A stretch of 64,000 nt of DNA, taken from Bugulina stolonifera. Its lineage: Eukaryota > Bryozoa > Gymnolaemata > Cheilostomatida > Bugulidae. The DNA is taken from assembly GCA_935421135.1 (NCBI GenBank), contig OW285191.1, forward strand, positions 13,643,700 to 13,707,699. Direction: 5' to 3'. The notes under the pieces are model-generated. The model did no database searches, was not told where the DNA came from, and saw nothing but the letters and a program-made list of their open reading frames with translations. The translations under genes and the position numbers were made by a program. Below are positions 37,401-50,210 of the stretch, piece after piece (the first letter of the stretch is position 1; each line of letters begins with the position of its first letter).

Positions 37401-40400
37401 TGGAGGGGAAAGTAGCCAATCTCTATCCAGAGTTCGCAGTTCTGATAGTCTCGAGAACTCGGCCCAGGTGGCACTTGAAAAGGAGAAAAAGAAGAGGGTA
37501 TGTACATAGACAGTACTAGTCTTATGTGTGCTACATTGACTGCGCATAGACAATGCTAGAGGTGCAAACACGCAAGAGCTTTTGGTAAATTTAATGCCTG
37601 CGATTTACTCAGACGCCAACACTTTCAAAACACTCGAACAGAAGTTGTGGAGCAATTCACTACTCATTGATTTGCTGGTAAACTTATTTAGTAGACATTG
37701 GTCGAGTTGCTGTGAATAGCAGCTAAAATGTGATTCGCTAATTGGCACTCGGCACTGCTCCACACTCTTCCAGTATGTTTATCATGCCTATAGCATTTGA
37801 CACCTGCCACCACAACACTTGGTTAAAGACGGTCTTGTGTGTTTATGCACATGAATCCTGTGTGTATCTAAGTGCATGAACAATGGCTACCATATTATTC
37901 TACAGCTTGTTTTTACTCTATGTATGTATACAGGCTAAGAAAGCTGCGAAGAGCAAGTCCAAGATGATGGAAAGGATGATGAGGTTACAGAGGAAGTTCA
38001 TGGACGAGGTATATGAGGATTGTGGGAACGAAAATGAGGCTGGGAAGGGCACTGGTTCTGCTATGGAAATCAGGTCAGTACGCTGTCTATATGTGCTATA
38101 TGCGCTAGGTGTACTAGGCCTGTGTGTTGGGTTCACAATGTAGACACTTTGTACACAATCGTATGTGTATATACACTAATGCACTAACAGGTCATTTGTC
38201 TATAATGAATAGTGATGAAGTGGAAACAGAGCCTGTGATACCAGTAGCCTTGGGCCCTAATAAAACAGCAGCCCGTAGTCACCTTGAGAACTATGTGTGT
38301 ATACTATGCCAGGATGCTTCCACCATAGATGAGGACTCTACTGTTATATACTCGGCCTTTGTTCGGCGGTATGTACTAACTCATGCTCTTCTGATAGATT
38401 TTACATGTATATATATGTAGACTGGTGGACTCTGGGAATGTGAAGCTACATGTACACCGGTTGGTTTGAAACGAAATACATTTCCTATCAACATTAGATC
38501 ATGCTAAAAGGACTTCACAGTTACAGTATATAGCAATATTCTGCTTCATGGTTTTGATCACTGTTACTTTTGCATGCTCATATGAATAATTAGAGCACCT
38601 GTCTCTACTAATCACTCTATCTTCTATGACAGGTCGACGGTGCTCTCGAGGAATAGATCTCATTTGAAATCAGAAAAGAACCTTGGATTCTCATCATTGT
38701 TTGTGCCATCTGAATTAAGTGAGGGGGTGTTCACCACTTCCTGTGGTCACCCTATGCACGCCTCATGCTTCAAAACGTAAGTGTTCCAGCCAGGCAAGTA
38801 CAATATATAAATTACACTATTTTATTACCACCAGCACTAATAATACAGTAGAATGAATGCGTAGTATTGGGTTTCGAATCGAAATATATGTGCAGCGTAC
38901 ATGTCATGTTGTGGAAGCAGCAAGAATGTATTTTGGATTTTAGCATTCAGGATGTAATGAAAATATTCAAAATGATTCATCTTCACCACCTCAAATGAAT
39001 GTGATATTTTCTCACCACAGCTACTACGATTCGTCAATTGCCCGGGAGCGAAGACGAGCACAACGACCTCTATTTCACTATGCAAATCCCGCATTTGATG
39101 TGGAAAAGGGGGAGTTTTTCTGTCCATTGTGTGAATCTATAGCCAACTGTGTTCTACCTGTCCTACCCAGCGTCTCTAGACATGAACTAAATCAGTATGT
39201 TTATTTATACTTTCTCTCTATCTAGATTTCACCAAAATGCTCTTCTATGATTTATATTACGGTCAACGTAATGGTTTACTGTGTTGTATTGGGACTGTTA
39301 ACAGAGTCCATTATATCTTTATAATAGGATATATTTTTACATGCGTCATGTGACACTATTCCACTGCACTGATTGGTAGAATAAAGCTGTCTCATGGTAA
39401 ACCTACATGTAACTCTATATAAAACCTGGTAATAGTTCATTAATAGGCTTAGCTCTATTCGAAGACTGCTTCAATGTCACTTTAGCTTTACTGTTGGTCA
39501 CAATGTTTGTACTGTTATCTTATGTAGGTCACTACCAACACGTGCTTTAAGCTTATCCGATTGGCTGACAGTGTTGACACAATTAGCCAATCCAGACAAC
39601 GCATTAGCCTCACTTGAAGACAACTGTCCAATCCCTGACCTAGCTAAAGCAGCAGCAGACACTGTCTATACTAACTTCATGGAGCTCTATGACTTCCTAT
39701 CCTCATCCAATCAGTGAGTTCCTTTACTGGCCAGTCTACAGTAATTGACTGTAATTCACCGTGTAGGACTGTGGGACGGTACAAATCTTAATGGCCTTCG
39801 AGAAATCCTTCGCAACTTCAAGTTTTTTGCATACACCAGTGGCAGAACACAACATATCATTTCTTTACTGGTCTAATAATCTAGGTATAGATATACCCAT
39901 GATAGCAGAATACGTATGACTTATTTTACAGAACTGAACTATCAGAAGAAATGGCGACTATAGTCACTAAATTCTTGTCCACTGCATATTCTGTGAGCAA
40001 GAATAAAAAGGTAGGAATCCTAGTAACTACACTTAGCCTTTGTAGAGTAACTACACTTAGCCTTTGTACCAGTAACTACACTTAGCCTTTGTACCAGTAA
40101 CTACATTTAGTCTTTGTACCAGTAACTACACATAGCCTTTGTTTGAGCTGTATTGCTTATTGAGATCGTATCACCACCCTGTATCTTTAAAAATTGTTTG
40201 TCAGTTGTCCTTCTTGAAATATATTACATTTGAGCTGCCCATCTTTGTTATCCAATGAAACTATGATCTCAGACCGTTTTCCAGGTTCGACTCTGGTGAC
40301 CACTATCTGACTGTACATGACTATCTGACTATATGACAATATGACTATATGACTATACTTGTATATTGTTCTACTGCTGTTTATTCAGACGTCTAACATG

Positions 40401-43400
40401 GAGCATTTAGAAGATCCCGACGCAACTCCTATTATATGGAACACGGCTGCTTATACAATACAAGTCATAGGTAAGTGCAATCATTATCCTGTCCTTGTAG
40501 CTACAACATACACATTACATGCTACGTGACTACACACTACAGGGTACAGCACACAGCACAACATGCCGCACACTACACTACATACCACACACTACACCAC
40601 ATAGGACACACTACATGCATATTATACACACTTTCTCCTGTAGAACAACTTCTCAGGTCAGACAACAAGCCTTTGTTTGGTCACCTGTCACAGAGACAAG
40701 AGAAGAGCATCTCATTGCTAGTCAGGTTCTTGTCAGTGTGTCACAAGGTTATACAACAGAGCTATGTAAAAGGTCACTGTCGACTCCTCCTCCAAGGTAT
40801 ATACTATAATATAGTATACATGATGTTTGTATATACGGTATTCACACACTTACACTTAAAGATAGTACGTACATGTGCTATTGTACTACATTATGTATGA
40901 CTGCATCTACATGTACTCGCATATATAAAGATTTGGCCTGTCTGTACATGTACTCTTATTATGCTATCAACAGGTTTACTGACTCCGAATCAACCAATCA
41001 TGAGGCCCTCCTCTCCCACCGCTGTAATGGACATCCGGACACAGCGGAGTAACTCTCTCATAGACATAGATGCATTTCACTACCTCGTATCTATGTGTTT
41101 CTCTATGTCTAGCCTGTTCTCTAGTACAATATATACAGTCCCTGCTGGTAAGCCAACTCGACTCACAATAATACAATAATGCAATAATGCAATAATACAA
41201 TACATGTTGTATATATGTTACGAGTATCCATTGCTATATTTCCAGGAAACATTTTTACTTCTACTAAATAACAGACAATGAGACAAAATCATGAATGTAA
41301 AGTTAACAATTCTCAGAAACAACCGTTTATCCGGTTTATTTTTGTCATTTCTCACTTTATTGTTTATTAATATTCAGTAAAATATAACCTTGTTATCAAC
41401 AGTTATGTCAGTATAAATAATGGGAGTTATCTGATAAAGTAAGAGTAAACATCACAGTTTATTCTTTACTTCCTGCTGCTGCTGTTAAATAGTGTTTTTA
41501 TCTTCCTCTTTAGGTAGTATGAATGAACAGTATTTACTACACCTGCTGCTTGCAGTACACATGGTACAGATTATGTTAGGATATAGCAATGAGGGCACAG
41601 CTCCACCAGCTACTGGAATCCCTACAGCATCAGCTGACCAACCACCTGTGACTCACCAACCTTTTGCTAATTCTACTACAACAGGTGAGAGAGACATGGC
41701 TCTTTGGGCTTCTTTTTGAACTTCAAACTTGAGGAGAAATACACGTGCATGTGTATTTTATCAACACCTATTTCTCCCATCAGACATTATTATGTTTTAC
41801 ACATGGTTTTTGTGGGACGGTCAGTTCGCTTTGTGCCGTTGCAATCAGTAACTATATTATAGATTGTGTGTACATGTAGTCAATAGCCGTCCATGCATAC
41901 CATATATCATATCACAGTGAGCTCGTATGTAGGCCTATGCATGGTACTTGTAGGCTACTAAGTTCCTTTACATCAATGTACAACTGGCAACTGTATGACT
42001 GCATACTAAGAGTTATCTGCCCACAACCCTACATTATGCTATTATACAGATATTAACATGGACACAGGAGAAGACAATTTCCCTACACTAGTAACAGTAT
42101 TCAATAGACTCTACTCGGCTATCAACTCTACTCCACAACAAAGTGTAACAGACGAATCACAGCTAGAGAATCACCTAATCACAGCCTCTCTTCCGTTTCT
42201 CAGATGTGCGGCTCTCCTCTTCTCTCATCTTACTGATACACCTTCACCACCTGCCCTCCATAGTAAGTAATACACCTTCACCACCTGCCCTCCATAGTAG
42301 GTAATAAAATACCTCCACAATCAGCCCTCCTATGTTTTGTGTACATGATATTTTTTGATTTCTTCTCTTCTATTTAGAATTTCACATAAATCCCAGCGGA
42401 ATCATTGTTACCATGGTTACCACTCGCTACTTTTTCAACCTTGACCTGCTAATGTAATGTAATGTAATATGTGGGTTTATGTCTCCGAGGTTGTCTCCCA
42501 CTTGGTCTCAACTCTAACTGACTTTAATAGTGACTTTGTAACTCATACCGATACTAACTCACCATACACAAGTTCTCTAACTTAGTCTGCATCTGTGTAT
42601 CTGTAGCGTTGTGTAGTCCTGCTGAAGAATTCAGTGTCATAGCTAACTACTTAGATATACCCTCACAACCCGCCGCATTGTTCACGGAGGAGATAACTAC
42701 TATACTTATAAATAAATGTAGTAATGACAAAAGTATAGCTAGTCAAGTTTCTAAAAGAGCTAAGCCCCTGATGTCAGTCAAGTATCCACTGGTAGTCAAC
42801 TCTCTAATAAATCTACCACATGACTATAGCGAGCTGGTTAACTCCGCCTCCAGGTTCATGTAAGTATATACTACACTTCCTCTCTATGATTAATTGATCA
42901 TTGTACTCTTATTATATTATCCATAGATAATGTATATGTTTTTGTAAGTGTAATGCAAGGTCCTTGTATTACATGCTCGTAGTACTCCGAAGCCTCTACT
43001 ATATGCACATATTATGTAGGTCTATATTACGTCAACCCTATAAACACATTGACAGTCTCATCATTCAATCATCTTGAACCACAGCTAGAATTGTCCCCTC
43101 TTGCAAATTATTATTTGCTGCATAGTATCCTATTTACTGTTATTTTTACCTCTTTATAATAATTTATTATAATTTATTCATACATGTCTGTATATTTTAT
43201 ATTGTTATTATATTGTGTATTAGCGTTAGAGTAATTGATTGACTGGTATGAATTAATGATGTATAAGTTTATTATATCAATGGCCTGGAGAAGAGGCTGA
43301 TGCTGTATTACAGGTGCCCTAATGTTACTGATGCTGTATTACAGGTGCCCTAATGTTACTGATGCTGTATTACAGGTGCCCTAATGTTACTGATGATATA

Positions 43401-46400
43401 TTACAGGTGCCCTAATTCTATGGGTAGTGAGGAGTCTCGTACCCCTACACTCTGCCTTGTATGTGGTGTGATGCTCTGCTCACAGAGTTATTGTTGTCAG
43501 GTGGAACAGGAAGGAAGAAGCCCTCAAACTCGTCACAAGATAGTAGGTGCTGCCACTGCGCACACATATGTCTGTGGTGCCGGTATTGGTATCTTGCTGA
43601 GGTGCGTGTACTGCAGTACATATACATCTATACCCAGTCTGTTGGTATCTACTACATATATACCCCCATTAGTAGAGGCCACCTAGTAATACATGGGCAT
43701 GTAGGATATGGCTGCTTATTATTTAGATAAATAGGATACACTGTAGGTCATGTGTAGTCCAGGTAAACTGACCTTGACTGATAAAGTAATAGATGAAGAT
43801 GGAGGGGGTTATATGACAACACCCCCCCCCCCCCCCCCCTGTAGTCTCAATGCTGTGAAACTCAGGCTCATTCTACATTGGTCATTGTAATGTGACAGCA
43901 AGTTGCATGTGTATAAAGTGATGCATGTGCCTACCTAGCGATATTATCCGTCAAACATTGATAGTTGCATTTCTCAGCATATTATAATATTTCATATGCA
44001 AAAAAGCCAAACTGCTAATGGGGTACCTGTACATGTAAATCTATACATCACCAAAACATCATAATCAACAAAATGGCCGATAATTGTATGAGGAACTGTG
44101 GGAATGTCGTCTACCCCTATTAAATGATTATGACTTTGCAAAAATTCCAATGTTAGCCCCATGGGTAATTGTTAAGGTGGCAAAATGTCCATGCTGGTGA
44201 TATGTAATGTGTATTCTTGTCACATTACATATTGCAAGAAATACGTCAATAGCAGCTTAAGTTGACGTTGTGAACAATGCTATGCAAATGTTTGCTTATC
44301 CCAGCATGTAATATTGTTAAGAATGTAGGATGTAGACTATTTGTATTTCTCTATAGACTTAATAGTTGAATGCTTAAACTCAATGTCTACATTAATGTAA
44401 TACGTCTATTCAGTTCTTACTATTGTGCTATCACATGTCTAGCAGCTAGATTAATTGTGCGACTAATATATACATTGTATATATCTACATGTACATATAT
44501 ATGCAATGTGTATGTATATATCTACATATATATGCAATGTATATGTGTATATCTACATGTACATACAATATGTAGGTATAGTTCAAATGTTGGTGTCGCC
44601 TAGCATACATAAAGTATGTAACTAAACAAGTCTTACAATAATAACATATTAGGCCTCTAGTATTTTATCAAACCTTTTGCAGAACTTTACTTTCATATTA
44701 TACATTTATTAGATAAAATTCAGTAGGCCCATCTCCTATATATTATCAAGGAAGTGGTGCAGTAACATGCAGGTATCATTTGGTATTCTTGTATTTGTTC
44801 CATAAATATACCACACGATACTGTAAGATTTATCTCCCCTTTTCTATGAATCTCTACAATGTGGTAGTAGCAGTTTCTGTGTATATGTTATAGAGTGAGA
44901 CAGTGTCAAATAGTACTCCTAGCAGGAAAAGGTAAAGGTTGCTTTATTCCAGCTCCGTACGTTGATGACTATGGAGAAACGGACACTTCTCTCAGGTAAG
45001 TGGTTTTTGGGGTTCTCTATTCTCCCCCTTCTCAATTACCCTTCTCATTCTTCTATTGCACTCTCCTATTACACTCTCCTATTTCACTCTTCTGTCCTCA
45101 TCTCACTCCTCTGTACTCATCTCACTTTCTGTCCTCTCCTCTCGGTCCATCATTTCAGGGGGAAGTCCTTCTAAATAGTCATTGAATATTTAATAATTGA
45201 AATTCTTTTGTTTTGATTTTTCCAAAAATAAAATACGCTGTTGTACAAGTCTGCATAAAGAGACGGATACATTGTGAAGAGAGGATCAAATGACAAATAG
45301 TGGGAAGACAGGTGCACACAACTCTGGTATTATATAGTAGACTGTTATCTTTGGTAGACTAACAAAATAATTACAACTTTTTGAACTTGAAACTTTGCAT
45401 CCACTTCATAGTTTCTATGTATATGCACTTTGGAGGTGAGTAAACAGTACATGCTGGCATATCATAATGGTATACCCTTATATAGAGTGATATATTTACT
45501 AGACACTATTACAAATACACTATCTATAAAACTATGCGCTCCGACTCTCATGGGAGGTGAAGCGTGCTGATAAACATCAATACAGTTAGTATTGCAACAC
45601 ACAAGCTACTCGAAATATCATGCTCTCACATTATAATTATAGCCATTACTACATTGTGTAGTAGTATTAGAATAGATACAAAGTTCAAGCATTCACCTCG
45701 TAGCACTATTTGAACTTTGCTACTCCGACCACGTGTTACTTACTCTCTTCCTGAAATGTAAAACCTACAGCGTAGACAGCTGTTATTACTTATTATTTTT
45801 CTTATGCCAACTTTATGAAGTATTATTATGTATTTTAATTATTTATAATTAAATCTCAGGATGTTTAAAATTTTAGTTGATAAACATTCTTTTGGAAAAT
45901 TAATTTTTTTGCTGTTTTGAAATGCTAGCCACAGTTGGGGAGCCCCCCCCCCCCCTCCACTGGTGAAGACATCCATTTCAAAGGCCCAGCTTCTCAAATG
46001 CTCTCAATGTAGAGCAGCACTGCAGCACTTGTGAAGTGGCTGTACACCTGGCTCTGTGTAGATTTGTACAGGCATAGTCCACATCTCACAGAGGGTACAG
46101 GCATAGTCCACATCTCACAGAGGGTACAGGCATAGTGCACATCTCACAGATGGGTACATGGATCTTTATTTAGGCTAAACATCTACTTCTACCAAATATC
46201 TGAATCTAGTGTCCCCCACACGCCGCCATAGGCCTTAACAGGCCCTAATGCATTCCTGCAACCTTTGTCACATTTATTCTTCGGCCATCAAAATAGCTAG
46301 TAGTACATCCCTGCACATAACATATGCTCAACGATTGCTGAGATAGCCCAAAAGGAAGGAGGCATTGGTCAATGAGGGGTAGGGTATGAAGATCTACAGA

Positions 46401-49163
46401 TAAAGAAGACAGGAAGGCCAGTCTAATGTAGGCTGTGTTGGTTATCTTCATGGTATGATTGTTGTCATAGCTGTGACCTTGCAAGCTACATTCACTAGTG
46501 CAAGGCACTGCTGTTGAGGAAATATACCCCAAAGTGCATTGTAAGACATCATTTTACCACAAATTACTAAATAATGAGAGATCCCACACTATCTGGTGGT
46601 TGGGCTACCCACTGGTACTTGAGCACTGAAGAGATATAAGGTGTTTGTGGCATTTACACAATGTAGGCTAGAACCAAATATGTGCTGCAAAACTTAGCCA
46701 AAACTCTAGTGCAACTACTTAGCCAACGTGACCACCCAACTAAGATCTGTTGCCCAATTCTCAAGTGCTTAGAACTCTACCAACACTGGTGTCAGGTTAC
46801 TTGTTTCTTGTTGTCAGTTCCTTATTATTGTGTTGAACTTTGGTGGGAAAATCTACTGTTCTGACAGGTGTTTCAGGTAGCCATATTCCTCTCCCCAACT
46901 ACTGTACATCTTGTGAAATTAGTTCAGGCAGGTTAGGCAAGTAAGTTGAAGAGCTGACAGGTTGTTGGTGGCACCTGACTCTTAGTGTCACCTGGTAGAC
47001 TGGTTCTTTGGGTGGTGAAATTGCTCGTAATGGTTCCCAAATACCATCCTACTTCTGCTCTTACCGTCCTATGACAGGAAGTTCAGTCTTTCATAATATC
47101 TGTTTGACATCATTAGCTCTGATGTTCATGTTGAGGAATAATTAGTTGGAATTACTTCATTAATTTGTGTCTGCCCTTACCAGGCAACTACCAGGCAACT
47201 ACCTGACAACTACCTGTCAACTACCTGTCTACTAACTCAGAATTAACCAGCTGACAGGCTAATTACTCCTACGTGAATACTTGAAGATCAGAGGAAGACA
47301 TTAGCCTATCCTAATATAGAGAATAAACTCAGGTTTTATACCCTGTGCTATCTTCAGACCAGTTACTCTGCATAAAAACATCAAATCTGTATTTTCTATC
47401 AACTGGGAAAGTTGTTTGTGTATTAGGCCTAAATGTAATATTATAGGTGTAAAATCTTTGTTGTGTATTGGGGGTTTTGAAGTTTTTGCAGAAAGTTTTA
47501 AATTCACCTGCTAAGCTCTTTGGACTGAGACTACATTATTTCCTCCATCTTATTGGTCAACGATATCTGCTTATATTGAACAACAGAGCTAGACTAAAAT
47601 GTTTTTGGTAACCTAACATTGAAAATGGGGAAAACAGAAGTTCCTTCCTTTTAACCTACATTCCAACAGGATCTTTAAAATTGTTTTCCATAAAAAGAGG
47701 AAACTATATGATGCAATTTACAGACATTCAAATAGTTTTGAAAGAGGGATGTATTTAGGTCTCAGGGGTGTTTTATCAGATAGGTCTATCCATGCTTGTG
47801 CTGTCTTCTGTTATTGACATTATCCTATGTGACATGGTGGAGTAATACTTGACTCTGGAAGCAAACCCTAAACTGTGTGGGCTGAATGGACATAACATAA
47901 GATGATATGATAGTAAATAGTTGGGTTTAATATTTGATGATGTAAAAACACCAGTCCTCTAATGTCACGGAAGCACCAGTTCCCCAGTGTCACGGAAAGA
48001 ACACTTATTCTGTATGAATGGAAAATAGCACTGGTCTGTAGGAAAATACAGTAAAATAAGGATGTAATTATGGCCATTTTTCCTCATGTTTTCTGACAGA
48101 TTCATTCACACATATTAGATTTTGTGCAGGTTTACTGTACCACAGGCCTAGCTGTGGTCTGATTGCATGGGTACCAGACCTTCATAGCAGCTGGTAGGTC
48201 ATATAAACCTACCAGGACATCAAGCACCAACTACTTGTAGATCCTAAGCCATAGCTAACTACTCCTGAAGTAATAATAACACATGGTTACTTGGCTAAGC
48301 TGATATTAATTTGTATTTTTTTGCTGCAGTCTTTGGTTGAAGCTCTACTGCAACTAGGAAGTGTGCTTTGACCACCCTTCTCCCACACGCTGGAATACAG
48401 TCTATGAACCGTATTGCGCTATTTAGGTATATGGTGGTCACATACTATTTTTACCTCTGCATAGTGGAATAGATGACTACCAGATGACCAGTTCACTTGA
48501 TTTAGCAGCAGTGACTAGTTCACCATTGTTTACAAATACCAACCAGTGTCCCACCCTACTTCACCCACTCAAAAGATTTGCTAGATGTTTTTATATTCAT
48601 GTTTCTCAACTATATTATACATGTAACAACATGGTAGATAAAAACCACACACTACACCTTTGTGTTATATATAAAGTATATGTGCAGTTGTACATGTATG
48701 ATATTCTACCAGAACTAGCTACCCATATTCCCTCCCTCCAACCCACCAGGATCTCATCACAAGCATCCCAGACTTGAACTTTTCACTCAGCTGTACTTAA
48801 TTATTTCCTAAATCTGCTAAGTCTACCCACCCTCCACTGTAATACATACAGTGTATATGTGTGTGCACTCTACTGCATAATGTTGGTTGAATGTTTCCAA
48901 TTACATAGAACAGCTGGCCATGTCAGCATGTACATAACTATGTACATACTATGTACACTTTGACTGGATCCTGTATTATTAATTGTAAGTAGGCTATAGC
49001 AACGTGATATCATATTTTCAGGAGAGGCAATCCCCTCAGGCTGTGCAGCATGGCTTATAAAGACCTTCATAGACTGTGGCTAAGTCACGGAGTAGAGGAG
49101 AGGGTGGCGCGTGCTGTATCCTCTTCGTCTGGCCAATATATTGTGGACTGGCGCCATTTATAG
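25453..49163 (+). CDS. UBR1/UBR2-like: UBR1/UBR2-type N-recognin, E3 ubiquitin ligase of the N-degron pathway
   Basis: Thirty-five exons join in phase to 1804 aa: 25453-25494, 26493-26584, 26977-27208, 27987-28094, 28360-28557, 29482-29622, 29919-30042, 30207-30314, 31245-31432, 32116-32197, 32418-32505, 33019-33124, 33295-33505, 33814-33965, 34671-34784, 35313-35455, 35919-36132, 36448-36649, 36889-37164, 37268-37497, 37934-38073, 38213-38368, 38633-38776, 39021-39194, 39528-39713, 39932-40010, 40389-40470, 40644-40796, 40974-41147, 41514-41684, 42050-42262, 42607-42859, 43407-43601, 44894-44995, 49022-49163. It should bind proteins with destabilising N-termini and ubiquitinate them. Domains: UBR box at about 82-150 ([28 protein letters not shown]), ClpS-like type-2 site at about 211-271 ([22 protein letters not shown]), RING-H2 at about 1093-1205 ([20 protein letters not shown]), and the C-terminal conserved region ([36 protein letters not shown]). 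Length is close to vertebrate UBR1/2 (about 1750). The first 14-residue exon is the least certain; exon 10's donor was placed at T|GTAGGT to keep frame. AATAAA at 49538. It precedes the UBR1/UBR2 split or cannot be assigned to either by eye. Confidence 0.93.
31625..32100. repeat. 22-bp minisatellite in UBR intron 9
   Basis: About 20 imperfect copies of a unit like ATACCCGTACCATGTACCAC-AT, with CCCGT and CCAGT/CCTGT variants in blocks. It gives long spurious frames on both strands. The repeat ends only about 15 bp before the exon 10 acceptor. Confidence 0.95.
32685..33000. repeat. 35-bp tandem repeat in UBR intron 11
   Basis: Repeats of ACTGTACTGTACTCTTACTC followed by ATACTGATACTCAGT, degrading to the right. 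The array runs to within about 20 bp of the exon 12 acceptor. Confidence 0.9.
34125..34660. repeat. 40-bp minisatellite in UBR intron 14
   Basis: About 13 copies of TTATAGCACTTTACATGCAT followed by GTATATGTGTATATTTGTGG. The array reaches to within about 10 bp of the exon 15 acceptor, which lies in a partly repeat-like sequence. Confidence 0.95.
35185..35312. repeat. CTA-rich tandem repeat in UBR intron 15
   Basis: About three copies of CTACTACTACTAGCATTATA with TTACTATACTCA linkers; the exon 16 acceptor (CTTTTAG) closes the array. Confidence 0.8.
37226..37275 (+). repeat. 30-bp duplication of the UBR exon 20 splice acceptor
   Basis: TTGCTGTTATG-TTGTAG occurs twice, giving AG acceptors at 37236-37237 and 37266-37267. 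The two are 30 bp apart, so use of the first would add ten residues in frame. Confidence 0.75.
40022..40145. repeat. 25-bp tandem repeat in UBR intron 26
   Basis: About five copies of AGTAACTACACTTAGCCTTT with GTACC linker. Confidence 0.85.
42237..42302 (+). repeat. 34-bp tandem duplication across the UBR exon 31 donor
   Basis: ACACCTTCACCACCTGCCCT with CCATAGTAAGTAA is repeated directly as CCATAGTAGGTAA. The first donor (42263) keeps frame; the second (42297) would read CAT AGT AAG TAA and stop. Confidence 0.8.
43298..43420 (+). repeat. 31-bp repeat, four copies, carrying the UBR exon 33 acceptor
   Basis: Units start at 43298, 43329, 43360 and 43391. Each has TATTACAG|GTGCCCTAAT. Only the last acceptor (AG 43405-43406) opens a long frame; the earlier three meet TAA within one unit. 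Confidence 0.85.
43830..43850. repeat. Poly(C) tract in UBR intron 33
   Basis: Run of about 19 C residues. A shorter run of about 13 C lies at 45,944-45,956. Confidence 0.85.
44996..49021 (+). other. Last UBR intron (about 4 kb)
   Basis: By far the longest intron of the gene. It has a 29-bp repeat of three copies (46,067-46,155, ACAGGCATAGTCCACATCTC) and a short CAACTACCTG array (47,182-47,225). Open frames inside (46245-46532 minus, 48484-48777 plus) are not recognised. An old mobile element could account for the size but none is identified. Confidence 0.5.
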
Positions 49164-50163
49164 CCCTAGTCACCGCCATAGGAGATTTATAAACATTAAG
49201 GTGTTGTAGCAATGGTCCCCTTCTAGATGCATATTATGTGTGGAACCGTACCCTGGTGCCCTTCTATTTTAAGTCTACTAAGGTTTACATTTATCCAAAG
49301 AAACAGCACCTGATATTATATTTTTTAAAAAAATGTTTAAAACATTTTATTTGAACTGACCACATAAAGAAATAATATGGAATTCACTGAAAAATAACAA
49401 TATTATGTAAATTACTCTGGAATGGTTGCATGGAATTTTAAATAACTACAGTATATATAATTATATTTTTATGGTAATTGAAGATGAATATTCGTGTACC
49501 TTGGTGTGACATTATAAACTTTACATCTGCTGATTTTAATAAAAATATGTGATCATTATGCTACAGTAGCCTGTGTGTCTATGTGTAGCCTGTGTATCTA
49601 GTGTAGACCTGCCCAACCCTTAGAATTATTAGGAATCCATACATGTATGCCATTGAAAATCAAATCAAATCATTGACAAACGTGTATACAGAGACTCATA
49701 AATGTTAGTGTTGGGATCTTTTACCATGTTGATAACAGCAGTTTGTAAAACAATTTTTTCCTGTATCAGTGTCAATATATCTTTTGTCAGATGTATATGT
49801 AAAAAAGGTGCGATATGTATAACACTGATTTGTAGCTTCAACTGGTACATGTATGTAGCTCTGCCATTTACAAGAAATGTTCAAAGCCCCCACAACCCAA
49901 TGGTTTCCTTGGAAAACACAAGGCTAGAAAGAATGCATCCCCAACAACATTATAAAAAATAGTTGCCATTGTGGAGGCATGCTTCACTGCCAGCTCACTT
50001 CCCTTCCACCCACGTGCAGATATGGTGATGGCACTAGCAACTGGCAGCTCTCCCTCTAGAAGAAAGCGATGCAATATTGTTGGTGCATATATTAACTGTG
50101 TGGCAATCCGTAAACACGTGGGTTGGGGGTTGCCTGCACTCGGAACCTCCTCTCCACTAATTA

Positions 50164-50210
50164 TGAGTCAGATCGGAGATGTGTTGAGTCACCTTCTTCT
50201 CCCTGAGTCA
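50164..50210. promoter_or_regulatory. Cluster of three AP-1 sites (TGAGTCA)
   Basis: Perfect TGAGTCA heptamers at 50164-50170, 50185-50191 and 50204-50210, roughly two helical turns apart and all in one orientation. Their enhancer role is inferred. Confidence 0.5.

Noticed and set aside
40283..40305. GGTTCGACTCT resembling a tRNA B box
   Set aside because: No matching A box or cloverleaf could be found upstream, and it lies inside UBR intron 26.
46245..46532. 95-codon minus-strand frame in the last UBR intron
   Set aside because: Unrecognised, no splice or start context; could be part of an old element but nothing supports a gene.
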